A stretch of 32,914 nt of DNA from Myxococcota bacterium. GTDB taxonomy: Bacteria; Myxococcota_A; UBA9160; PR03. The notes under the pieces are model-generated. The model ran no database searches. It worked only from the letters and a program-made list of their open reading frames with translations, and had not been told where the DNA came from. Both the position numbers and the translations under genes were made by a program. The DNA lies in NCBI GenBank assembly GCA_030066475.1, contig JASJBO010000091.1:1-32914 (forward strand), in the 5' to 3' direction. Positions within the stretch are counted from its first letter, which is position 1; the number at the start of each line of letters is the position of its first letter. Below, piece by piece: positions 24,785 to 32,914 of this stretch.

Positions 24785-25444
24785 GTGCGGGGCGCCGCGT
24801 ACCCCGACGCGTGGCTCTCCGAGGCCGCGCCGGCCGACCCGCTGCCCACCCTGCGCGACTGGATCGCCGCGGCGCGCACCCACGACGAGATCCTCACGCC
24901 CGACGCCGTGACCCTGGCGACCAGCGCCGCGGACGGCCGTCCCGAGGCGCGCATCGTGCTCTGCCGCAGCCTCGACCCCGAGCGCGGCTTCGCCGGCTTC
25001 TACACCAACCGCGACAGCCGCAAGGGCCGCGCGCTGCAGGAGAACGCGCGGGCCGCGCTGGTGTTCTTCTGGGACGGCATGGGCCGCCAGGCGCGCCTCG
25101 AGGGCCCGGTGACGCTGGCGCCCGACGACGACTCGGACGCCTACTTCGCGACTCGTCCGCTCGACAGCCAGCTCGCCTGCTGGGCCACCGCCCAGAGCGA
25201 GGCGATCGCCTCGCGCGCGGAGCTGCTGGCCCGGCTCGCGACCGTGCAGGCACGCTACGCCGCGACCGACGCGATCCCGCGCCCCCCGCACTGGGGCGGC
25301 TACCGCGTCTGGGCCGAGCGCGTGGAGCTGTGGGTCACGCGCCCCGCGCGGCTCCACGACCGCGTCGAGTACAGCCGCAAGCTCACCAGCGCCGGCGACG
25401 GCTTCCGCGGCGGCCCCTGGCAGCAGCGCCGACTGCAGCCGTAG
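24785..25444 (+). CDS. pdxH: pyridoxamine/pyridoxine 5'-phosphate oxidase
   Basis: 219 residues from the GTG at 24785. It is an FMN-dependent oxidase making pyridoxal 5'-phosphate (PLP) from PNP or PMP. Motifs in order: 'ARIVLCRSLD', 'GFAGFYTNRDSRKGRALQEN', 'ALVFFWDGMGRQARLEGPV', 'YFATRPLDSQLACWATAQSE' and the C-terminal 'PPHWGGYRV' with 'VELWVTRPARLHDRVEYSR' and 'WQQRRLQP'. The last segment is the conserved substrate- and FMN-contact tail. Length is typical. It converges, with only five bases between stops, on the gene of a PLP-dependent aminotransferase. Confidence 0.95.
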   Translation: MRGAAYPDAWLSEAAPADPLPTLRDWIAAARTHDEILTPDAVTLATSAADGRPEARIVLCRSLDPERGFAGFYTNRDSRKGRALQENARAALVFFWDGMGRQARLEGPVTLAPDDDSDAYFATRPLDSQLACWATAQSEAIASRAELLARLATVQARYAATDAIPRPPHWGGYRVWAERVELWVTRPARLHDRVEYSRKLTSAGDGFRGGPWQQRRLQP

Positions 25445-25463
25445 CGTCGCTAGAAGGCGACGC
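25444..25463. terminator. hairpin spanning the two convergent stop codons
   Basis: A perfect 7-bp stem GCGTCGC/GCGACGC (25444-25450 and 25457-25463) with a TAGAAG loop covers the stops of pdxH and of the aminotransferase. With only five intergenic bases it is the only visible candidate terminator for either gene, and it overlaps the 3' coding end of the aminotransferase. No T-run follows. Confidence 0.5.
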
Positions 25464-26313
25464 CGGCCGTAGGCGCGAACGCCTCGAAGGCCGCGCGCAC
25501 CCGCTCCCAGACCGGTCCGGGCTTGCCCGCACCGATCGGCTGGCCGTCGAGCGCCCGCACCGGCACGATGCCCGCGCCCGTGCCGCTCAGGAACACCTCG
25601 TCGGCGCCGAGCAGGTCCACCCGGTCGAGCGTGCACTCGCGCGGATCGAGGCCGAGGCCGGGCGCCAGCTCGAGCACGCTGCGCCGCACCACGCCCGCCA
25701 GCGCCCCGTCCGAGGCGGGCGGCGTGACGAGCTCGTCGCCTCGCGCGACGAACACGTTCGCGACGCTCGCCTCGGCCACGCTGCCGCGGGCGTTCAGCAG
25801 CAGCGCCTCGTCGGCGCCCTGGCGGCGCGCCTCGAGTTTGGCGAGCGCGTTGTTCAGGTAGTTGAGGCTCTTCACGCGCGGGTCGAGCACGTCGGGCGGC
25901 GGCCGGCGCCAGCGCGAGGTCACCAGCGCGAGGCCCCCGCGCAGCACCGCCTCCGGATAGATGCGCGCCTCGGCCGCGATGCAGAACAGGCGCGGCTCGC
26001 CGCAGGTGGTGGGATCGACGCCGAGCGCGCCCTCCCCGCGCGTCACCACCAGCCGGAAGTAGATCTCGTCGCGGTCGAAGGCGCGCGCCGTCTCGAGCAC
26101 GATCTCGCGCAGCCGGGCTCGCGGCGGCAGCGCCAGGCCGATGGCGCGCGCCGAGACCTCGAGCCGCGTCAGGTGGTCGTCGAGCCGGAAGACGCGGCGC
26201 CCGTAGGCGCGCATGCCCTCGAAGACGCCGTCGCCGTAGAGCAGCCCGTGGTCGGTGACCGGGACGCGCGCCTCGGCGCCGTCCACCACCCGTCCGTCGA
26301 TCCAGACCTTCAC
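25450..26313 (-). CDS. class IV PLP-dependent aminotransferase (BCAT/D-amino-acid type)
   Basis: 287 residues from a GTG at 26313, with GGGAGGA upstream, overlapping the IclR stop (GTGA). It is a fold-type IV PLP enzyme: 'YGDGVFEGMRAYGRRVFRLD', 'DHLTRLEVSARAI', catalytic lysine Lys148 in 'DPRVKSLNYLNNALAKLEAR', 'GSVAEASVANVFV' and 'FLSGTGAGIVPV' for phosphate and substrate contacts. The family includes branched-chain aminotransferase, D-alanine aminotransferase and aminodeoxychorismate lyase. 'EGMRAYGRRVFRLDDHLTRL' favours the branched-chain type, but the short length and R-rich context leave the substrate open. It is probably controlled by the IclR protein encoded just upstream. Confidence 0.88.
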   Translation of the reverse strand: MKVWIDGRVVDGAEARVPVTDHGLLYGDGVFEGMRAYGRRVFRLDDHLTRLEVSARAIGLALPPRARLREIVLETARAFDRDEIYFRLVVTRGEGALGVDPTTCGEPRLFCIAAEARIYPEAVLRGGLALVTSRWRRPPPDVLDPRVKSLNYLNNALAKLEARRQGADEALLLNARGSVAEASVANVFVARGDELVTPPASDGALAGVVRRSVLELAPGLGLDPRECTLDRVDLLGADEVFLSGTGAGIVPVRALDGQPIGAGKPGPVWERVRAAFEAFAPTAGVAF

Positions 26314-27050
26314 GACCGTCCTCCCGTGAGCCGGACCGCCGCGCGATCGGCCAGCTCGACGAGTCGCGCCGCCAGCGCGGGGCCCCGCTCGGTGGGCAGT
26401 CGCACGCTCGGCGCGGCCAGCGCCAGCGCGCCCGCCAGGCGCCCCCCGGCGCGCACCGGTGCGGCCAGCACCCGCACGCCCGGCATCCACTCCTCGCGGC
26501 TCTCGGCCCAGCCGCGCCGACGCGTGCGCGCCACCTCGCGCGCGAGCGCCGCCGCGCTGCGGGGCGTGCGCGCGGTGAAGCGCTCGAAGGGCTCCTCCAG
26601 CGCCACCAGATCCGGATCGAAGGCGAGGTAGAGCCTGCCCACGGCCGTCGCGTGCACGGGCACCGCCTCGCCCACGCGGGGCGCGGCCCGCAGGAACGCC
26701 GTCCCCTCGACCTGGTCGAGCACCACGACCTGGCCGGCGCGGGCGCCCGCGAGGAAGAGCGTCTCGCCCAGCTCTCTCGCCGCCTCCTCGAGCAGCGGAC
26801 GCGCCGCCGCGACCACCGGCTCGGCCTCCAGCACGCCCAGGCCCAGCGCGACGAGCCCGATGCCCGGCCGGTAGCGCCCGCGCTCGTCGCGCTCGACGAG
26901 CCCGCGGCGGCCGAGCGCCTGGAGCAGCCGGTGCGCGGTCGACTTCGGGAGCCCCAGCTCCCGCCCGATGGCCGTGACCCCGCCCGCCCCGACCCGGTTG
27001 AGGTGGAAGAGGACGTCGAGCGCCTTCTCGACGGTGCCGAGGGATTCCAT
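26310..27050 (-). CDS. IclR-family transcriptional regulator
   Basis: 246 residues from the ATG at 27050. The N-terminal winged helix-turn-helix (about 4-65) includes 'VEKALDVLFHLNRVG', 'IGRELGLPKSTAHRLLQALG' and 'RGLVERDERGRYRPGIGLV'. The C-terminal IclR effector domain (about 75-240) has 'LGETLFLAGARAGQVVVLDQ', 'VHATAVGRLYLAF', 'TRRRGWAESREEWMPGVRVL' and 'AAPVRAGGRLAGALALAAP'. It usually acts as a ligand-responsive repressor of a neighbouring catabolic gene. Here it overlaps the aminotransferase gene, and TTCCA/TGGAA boxes lie directly at its start. The ligand is unknown. An upstream in-frame codon at 27110 is less likely because its leader runs through the operator-like region. Confidence 0.92.
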   Translation of the reverse strand: MESLGTVEKALDVLFHLNRVGAGGVTAIGRELGLPKSTAHRLLQALGRRGLVERDERGRYRPGIGLVALGLGVLEAEPVVAAARPLLEEAARELGETLFLAGARAGQVVVLDQVEGTAFLRAAPRVGEAVPVHATAVGRLYLAFDPDLVALEEPFERFTARTPRSAAALAREVARTRRRGWAESREEWMPGVRVLAAPVRAGGRLAGALALAAPSVRLPTERGPALAARLVELADRAAVRLTGGRS

Positions 27051-27090
27051 GGGTGTTCCATCTATCGGGATATGATTTCTTCCAATGGAA
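27045..27090 (-). promoter_or_regulatory. candidate IclR operator/promoter region
   Basis: TTCCA-A-TGGAA (27080-27090) is an inverted repeat with perfect 5-bp arms. TTCCAT is repeated at 27056-27061 and at 27045-27050, the latter covering the start codon. IclR-type regulators bind such TTCCA/TGGAA palindromes. The region is locally AT-rich, as a promoter would be. Autoregulation is inferred. Confidence 0.45.
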
Positions 27091-27155
27091 CCTATGGGCT
27101 CGCGCCGCATCGTGCCACCCGGCGCCGGCCGTGGCCCGCTGGCCGAGCCCGACCG

Positions 27156-28229
27156 CTACGGCACGCGCAGGACGCCGTCGACCTCGACGGCGAGGCGCCG
27201 CGCGACCCGCTCGGCCTGCGGCGCGCTGAAGTGGCCGGCGGCGATCGTGTCGCGGACGCGCAGCTCGCGCCGGAGCTGGCGCTGCAGGTTGCGGCGCGGC
27301 AGATCGCGCGGCAGCGCGCGCTCCACCGGGGCGTAGACGTCGGGCGGAGCCCACATCGGCAGGAACACGACGAGCGTGCGTGCCCCCTGCTCGGCGAAGC
27401 CACGCTCGATGTGCGCCAGGAGCGCCGTCAGCCGCTCCCGGCCGCGCGAGCGCCTGCCGCGTTTCGCAGCGGCCGGATCGATGTCGTGCCCCGCACCCGG
27501 CAGGCCGGCGGGACGCGGTCGATCGACGCCTCGCGCGAGGCCGTCGTCGAGCCTCCGCAGCACCCCATGGGCGACGAACGAGCGGTAGTAGCTGCGTCCG
27601 AGCACGGCCGCGATCGGGCCGGGCGGCTCTACGACGAGGCCGTCCATCAGGCGGAACGGGTCGTCCTGCTCCATGGGTGCCGGCGACGTCAGATCGTCCG
27701 GCACGTCGGCAAAGCTCTCGAGCGTCACGCGGTAGAGCAGGACCACACCGAGGTCGAAGCGCTCGTCGCCGAACGCCTCGCGGAATACCAGCCAGTTCCG
27801 GTGCACGTCGAAGCCGGGCCAGGCGGTGTTGCGCACGTCGAGCCGATGCTGCGAGGCCGCAGCCAGCCGCGCCGCGATGGTCGCGTCGTCGGACAGCCCG
27901 AATCCCATCGCCATCGAAGCCCCGCCGATGAGTGCGACCCGGCGGATCGGCTCCGCGCCACGGCGGGTCGGCGTCGGCCGGAAGCCGTGCTCGTCCAGCT
28001 CGATCGGCACGCCGAAGACGCCCTGCCGATGCCACATCTCCCCCGCGTAGTCCGGCGCGAAGCGGAAGCCGAACGCCTCGTCCCGCACGTGGATCCCGGG
28101 GGTGAACCAGGTGTCGAACATCAGCTCGAGAGGGATCGTGAGACGCAGATAGCTCTCGGCTGCGGCGAGGCCGAGGCACAGCACCAGCAAGGTCTGGAAC
28201 CACCCTCTCCCGCCGCGCCGGTCGCTCAT
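27156..28229 (-). CDS. SGNH-hydrolase-like membrane-anchored protein (AlgJ/AlgX-like partner of MBOAT)
   Basis: 357 residues with an N-terminal membrane/signal segment (about 11-25). The candidate nucleophile is Ser105 in 'RVALIGGASMAMGFGL', the SGNH/GDSL block I position. 'NTAWPGFDVHRNWL' fits block II. The C-terminal 'GHFSAPQAERVARRLA' provides His333, but the usual acidic residue three positions earlier is alanine; Asp327 lies six residues upstream. Such proteins work with MBOAT membrane acyltransferases to acylate surface polysaccharides, as in alginate acetylation. The MBOAT gene is 15 bases upstream, which supports the same arrangement here. Probably periplasmic. Whether it is an active transferase or esterase is uncertain given the atypical Asp/His spacing. 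Confidence 0.72.
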   Translation of the reverse strand: MSDRRGGRGWFQTLLVLCLGLAAAESYLRLTIPLELMFDTWFTPGIHVRDEAFGFRFAPDYAGEMWHRQGVFGVPIELDEHGFRPTPTRRGAEPIRRVALIGGASMAMGFGLSDDATIAARLAAASQHRLDVRNTAWPGFDVHRNWLVFREAFGDERFDLGVVLLYRVTLESFADVPDDLTSPAPMEQDDPFRLMDGLVVEPPGPIAAVLGRSYYRSFVAHGVLRRLDDGLARGVDRPRPAGLPGAGHDIDPAAAKRGRRSRGRERLTALLAHIERGFAEQGARTLVVFLPMWAPPDVYAPVERALPRDLPRRNLQRQLRRELRVRDTIAAGHFSAPQAERVARRLAVEVDGVLRVP

Positions 28230-28244
28230 GCCTCGCTCCGATCC

Positions 28245-29645
28245 TCAGAACTGGAAGTAGATGAAGGGGATGGGCTGGAAGCCGACGGCGAAGAGCGCGG
28301 CCAGCAGCGCCACGTAGACCGTTCGCCGCAGCCAGGGGCTCGCATGGAGCAGCACGAACTCGTCGCCGGCCCGTTCCTGCCAGACGTGGTACGCGGTCAG
28401 GAGCCCGTGGGCCGCCGCCACCGAGACCAGCAGCTCCCCCGTCCCGGGGCTCCACGTGAAGTTCCCGAACACGTTGCCGAACACCGCGGCCAGGTTCGGG
28501 AGGTCGGTGCAGCGGAAGATGGTCATGCCGGTCGTCCAGATCGCGAACGTCACCACGACGCGTGCGAAGCCCGCCGGGCCCCGCGAGGCGGGGCGACGCC
28601 CTCCCCAGAGGTTCCACGCCGCCCCGAGGACGCCCCAGTAGGCGCCCCACAGCACGTAGTTCCAGCCGGCACCGTGCCAGACCCCGCCCAGCAGCATCGT
28701 CAGGATGACGTTCAGCGCGACCCGGGCGCGCCCCCGTCGGTTGCCGCCGAGTCCGATGTAGAGGTAGTCGCGCAGCCACGTCGACAGGCTGATGTGCCAG
28801 CGGCGCCACACGTCGCTGGGATCCTGCGCCAGGTACGGGGCGCGGAAGTTCTGCATGAGCCGGATGCCCATGAGACGCGAGGTCCCGCGCGCGATCAGCG
28901 AGTAGCCGGCGAAGTCGCCGTAGATCTGCAGCGTGAAGGCCCAGGCGGCTGCGAGCGACATCACGCCGCCCGTCTGCTCGGGGCGCGCGAAGGCGAACTC
29001 GACCATCGGCGCCAGGTTGTCGGCGATCACGACCTTCTTGAAGTAGCCGAGCAGGATCAGCATCACTCCCTCGCGGTAGTCGTCACGCGTGGGGGTGCGT
29101 TTCTGCTCGAGCTGCGGCAGGAGATGGGCCGATCGCTCGATCGGCCCGGCGACGAGCTGAGGGAAGTACGCCACGTAGAGCGCGAAGTCGAGCAGATCGC
29201 GGCACGGCTCGCGCTGGCCGCGGTAGACGTCGACGGTGTAGCCGATCGTCTGGAAGGTGTAGAACGAGATGCCGACGGGAACGACGAGACGGAGCGCCGG
29301 CAGGTGGGGCTCGAATCCCAGGCTGGAGAGAAGCGCGGCGAGCGAATCGATCCCGAAGTTCCAGTACTTGAAGAGCCCGAGCGCGCCGAGGTTGAAGCAG
29401 AGGCTCGCGTAGAGGTAGCCACGCCTCGCAGGCGCGGCTCCCGACGCCTCGATCCGCCGTGCCACGACGAAGTCGACGGCGGTGGAGGCGGCGATGAGCG
29501 ACAGGAAGCGCCAGTCCCAGGCTCCGTAGAAGACGTAGCTCGCGAGAAGCAGCATGCCGTTCTGGGCGCGGGGCCCGGGTAGCGAGCGGTAGAGCACCAG
29601 CACCACGGCAAAGAAGACCAGGAAGAGCGTGCTGTTGAAGAGCAT
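28245..29645 (-). CDS. MBOAT-family membrane acyltransferase (AlgI-like)
   Basis: 466 residues with about 10-12 membrane helices. The N-terminus 'MLFNSTLFLVFFAVVLVLYR' is typical for AlgI/DltB-like MBOAT proteins. Family landmarks are 'LLLASYVFYGAWDWRFLSLI', 'KYWNFGIDSL', 'VPVGISFYTFQTIGYTVDVY', 'YVAYFPQLVAGPIERS', 'DPSDVWRRWHISLSTWLRDY' (His284), 'YIGLGGNRRG' and 'MLLGGVWHGAGWNYVLWG' with the invariant His324. It transfers acyl groups across the inner membrane to surface polymers. The preceding glycosyltransferase-like gene (12 bases) and the following SGNH gene (15 bases) suggest a single operon for an acylated glycan or glycolipid. The acceptor is unknown. Confidence 0.93.
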   Translation of the reverse strand: MLFNSTLFLVFFAVVLVLYRSLPGPRAQNGMLLLASYVFYGAWDWRFLSLIAASTAVDFVVARRIEASGAAPARRGYLYASLCFNLGALGLFKYWNFGIDSLAALLSSLGFEPHLPALRLVVPVGISFYTFQTIGYTVDVYRGQREPCRDLLDFALYVAYFPQLVAGPIERSAHLLPQLEQKRTPTRDDYREGVMLILLGYFKKVVIADNLAPMVEFAFARPEQTGGVMSLAAAWAFTLQIYGDFAGYSLIARGTSRLMGIRLMQNFRAPYLAQDPSDVWRRWHISLSTWLRDYLYIGLGGNRRGRARVALNVILTMLLGGVWHGAGWNYVLWGAYWGVLGAAWNLWGGRRPASRGPAGFARVVVTFAIWTTGMTIFRCTDLPNLAAVFGNVFGNFTWSPGTGELLVSVAAAHGLLTAYHVWQERAGDEFVLLHASPWLRRTVYVALLAALFAVGFQPIPFIYFQF

Positions 29646-29657
29646 CTCCGCGAGGCT

Positions 29658-31322
29658 CTAGTCGCGCTGCGACAGCAGCGGCGGAAGCGCCGGCCAGCGG
29701 CGGCTGCCTGCGCCCGGGTCGCGGGAGCGGTAGAGCGTCAGGCGGCCGCTCGACGCGACCCGCTCGAGACGGGGCGACGCCTTCAGATGTCGGTAGAGGG
29801 GCGCCTCATCCGTGACGAGCCAGCCGGGCTCGAGCTCGTCGAGGTACGCGTCGACCCAGCGAGGCGTCGTCAGGTCGACGGGTGCGACGAGCGTGGCGTT
29901 GCCACACCAGGCATGCACACCCCACGGGTCGGCCGAGACCACGATCGCGTCGCGCGGGATGTGCGGGCAGAGCCCGGCCGGGGCGGCATCGGGTCGCTTC
30001 GCGAACGGGCCTCGGCTTCGCACGGTCTGCCATTCGCGCACTACCCACCGGGTCATCCCCGGGCCGCTCGCCGTCGCGAAGACCGCCAGCACCGCGAGTG
30101 CGGGTGCCAGATGCAGCGCCCGCTCCAGCCCGGCGCCGGTTGCGGGAACGCGGCGCATCGCCCACGACGCGGCAGCGCCGAGCAGGCTTGCGGAGACCAG
30201 CCACAGGCTGGCCCCGATCGGCAGGGAGTAGCGGCGCCAATCGAAGGGCGCGTACACGGTGAAGCACAGCGCCAGCGACCCGAGCGCGAAGAAGCTCAGC
30301 GCGCGGCGCGCCAACGAGCCGGGCGCGCGGCTCGTCAGACCGTGGAACAGGGCCAGCGGCGCGAGCCACCCCACGTAGTGGTAGTCCGGCAGGAGGAAGA
30401 ACGCCTCCCAGAGGCGGGTGAGGTTGTGCAGCAGCGTCGCGACGACGGCGTCGGTGTGCGCGCCGATGAAGGCGAGCGCGCCGTGGTACTCCCGCTGGTA
30501 GCGCGCGGGGTCCGAGAAGGTCAGCATCTCCCACACGATCGCGTAGTGCTCGTAGACGGTCCGACCGGTGGCAGAGCGAGCCACGAGCTGGATCGCCTGC
30601 TGGAGCCCGAGCGCCGTGACGGTGAAGGCCCACAGGGGCGCCGACCGGAGCGCCCGCCGCGGACCCGACTCGGCGGCGGCCGCGAGCAGCAGGGCCGGAG
30701 CGAACAGGGCAATCGTCGGCCGGGTCAGCCAGGCGAGCACCACGAGACAGCCAACCGCCACGCCTCCGCCGACCGTGCGGGTCGCGCGGTGCGCAACCGC
30801 CGCCAGCAGGAACAGCATGCCGACGGCCGAGACCTCCGACAGCAGGAGCCGGGAGTAGAGCACCCAGGGCAGCCCCCAGGCGAAGCCCACGCCAAACGCC
30901 GCGGCGGCGGGCAACGGCATCATGCGGCGCGCCAGCACGACGCCGCCCGCCGCGATCGCGGCCCCCAGGCCGGCGTGCAGCACGGCGACGATCTCGACGG
31001 GGGCGCCCAGCCCGAAGGGCAGAGCCGACAACGACGGCAGCCCCGGTGCGCGCGCGACGGTGCCGGGCAGCGGCGGCCACGGGTCGTCGAAGTAGTACGA
31101 GAACGAGATCGGATTGACGAATCCGCGACCCTCGAGCCAGGCGCGGGCGATCGACACGTACTCGATCGCGTCGGGCGAGAGCGAGATCTCGGCCAACGCG
31201 CTGGGAAGCGCCAGCAGCAGCGAGCCGAGCGCTACGCCCGCGGCGACCAGGGCCGTTCCCGCGGTGCGGCCGCGTCGATCGGAAGGGGATGTCGCGGGCA
31301 CGCCTTCAGGCCACGCGTCCAC
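29658..31322 (-). CDS. polytopic glycosyltransferase-like membrane protein (GT-C type)
   Basis: About 554 residues from a GTG at 31322. Another GTG at 31301 is also possible, and the frame runs up to 31433 with a low-complexity leader. Around ten membrane helices precede a soluble C-terminal part (about 430-554). Just after helix 1 is 'LSPDAIEYVSIARAWLEGRG', an acidic first-loop motif as in dolichol- or polyprenyl-phosphate-sugar-dependent GT-C enzymes (ArnT/PMT-like), where the Asp/Glu is catalytic. The C-terminal segment resembles the periplasmic domain of such proteins. It would move a sugar from a lipid carrier onto an acceptor on the periplasmic side. It is the first gene of the acylation trio. 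Identification is by topology and motif, not by a close family match. Confidence 0.65.
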   Translation of the reverse strand: MDAWPEGVPATSPSDRRGRTAGTALVAAGVALGSLLLALPSALAEISLSPDAIEYVSIARAWLEGRGFVNPISFSYYFDDPWPPLPGTVARAPGLPSLSALPFGLGAPVEIVAVLHAGLGAAIAAGGVVLARRMMPLPAAAAFGVGFAWGLPWVLYSRLLLSEVSAVGMLFLLAAVAHRATRTVGGGVAVGCLVVLAWLTRPTIALFAPALLLAAAAESGPRRALRSAPLWAFTVTALGLQQAIQLVARSATGRTVYEHYAIVWEMLTFSDPARYQREYHGALAFIGAHTDAVVATLLHNLTRLWEAFFLLPDYHYVGWLAPLALFHGLTSRAPGSLARRALSFFALGSLALCFTVYAPFDWRRYSLPIGASLWLVSASLLGAAASWAMRRVPATGAGLERALHLAPALAVLAVFATASGPGMTRWVVREWQTVRSRGPFAKRPDAAPAGLCPHIPRDAIVVSADPWGVHAWCGNATLVAPVDLTTPRWVDAYLDELEPGWLVTDEAPLYRHLKASPRLERVASSGRLTLYRSRDPGAGSRRWPALPPLLSQRD

Positions 31323-31351
31323 CGGCGGCTCGCTCGTCCTGCATCGCGAGC

Positions 31352-31357
31352 ATTCTA
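31352..31357 (-). promoter_or_regulatory. candidate -10 box for the glycosyltransferase-MBOAT-SGNH operon
   Basis: TAGAAT on the minus strand (31357-31352) matches the -10 consensus at five of six positions and lies about 30 bases before the GTG at 31322. No acceptable -35 is seen at the usual distance, so an activator or a different sigma factor would be needed. Confidence 0.3.
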
Positions 31358-31577
31358 CTCGAACGCGGGGCGGCGCTGCAGGACGGGAGGGAGCTGCCGC
31401 AGGGCTCGCGCGGGCCGACCCGGGGACCGGCACGGTCGAGCCTGGCCGGTTGCGGCCGCCACCTCCGCCCAGACCTGGCCGCGATCGGCCTCACGGTCCG
31501 CTCGGGCCGCGCCAGCCAGCGTCCGGCGCGGGCACGGAGCTTGCTCCCTCGCGCTCCGGGGGAGCCGAGGAGGTGCC

Positions 31578-32914
<1,337 letters not shown>

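Overview
The window is very GC-rich, uses many GTG starts, has genes packed with stop/start overlaps, and encodes a diderm (Gram-negative) cell: a complete Mla phospholipid-transport set, an LptC-like protein, ExbB/ExbD/TonB and a sigma-54 regulator. A flavin/F420-type luciferase-fold oxidoreductase and a GldA/GldG-type ABC system also occur. The mix suggests a deltaproteobacterium-like lineage (Myxococcota, Desulfobacterota, Binatota or similar). This is inferred from gene content alone; there is no rRNA here to settle it.

Layout. 0-5.2 kb: an LptC-like membrane protein, a DUF2225-like secreted protein, a large secreted PQQ-propeller-like protein and an AraC-family regulator. 5.2-11.7 kb (minus strand): a tight train serA-purA-mlaF-mlaE-mlaD-mlaA-mlaC, with a tRNA-Lys(TTT) 44 nt behind mlaC. 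11.9-16.6 kb (plus): aroA, a small zinc-ribbon gene on the other strand, then a three-gene ABC system (ATPase, permease, GldG-like protein). 16.6-16.73 kb: two copies of a 66-nt hairpin repeat. 16.7-22.7 kb: exbB-exbD diverge from tonB, which is followed 4 nt later by a gene for a 1087-residue exported protein. That protein is built almost entirely from about 42 units of 24-25 residues, 41 of them carrying an EF-hand/TSP3-like DxDxDG loop. 22.8-25.4 kb: LLM oxidoreductase, tRNA-dihydrouridine synthase and pdxH, closely coupled. 25.4-27.1 kb (minus): IclR regulator and a class IV PLP aminotransferase with overlapping ends. 27.2-31.3 kb (minus): glycosyltransferase-like polytopic protein, MBOAT acyltransferase and SGNH hydrolase-like protein. 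31.6 kb to the end: a sigma-54-dependent regulator with a degenerate receiver domain, cut by the window edge.

How the genes fit together. The Mla genes form a retrograde or anterograde lipid shuttle between outer and inner membrane, with the outer-membrane lipoprotein MlaA encoded inside the operon. The glycosyltransferase/MBOAT/SGNH trio looks like a surface glycan or lipid acylation unit. The most unusual element is the ExbB-ExbD/TonB module joined to the giant DxDxDG-repeat protein. It could be a dedicated proton-motive-force-driven system acting on, or anchored through, a long calcium-binding surface protein; that functional link is inference from gene order.
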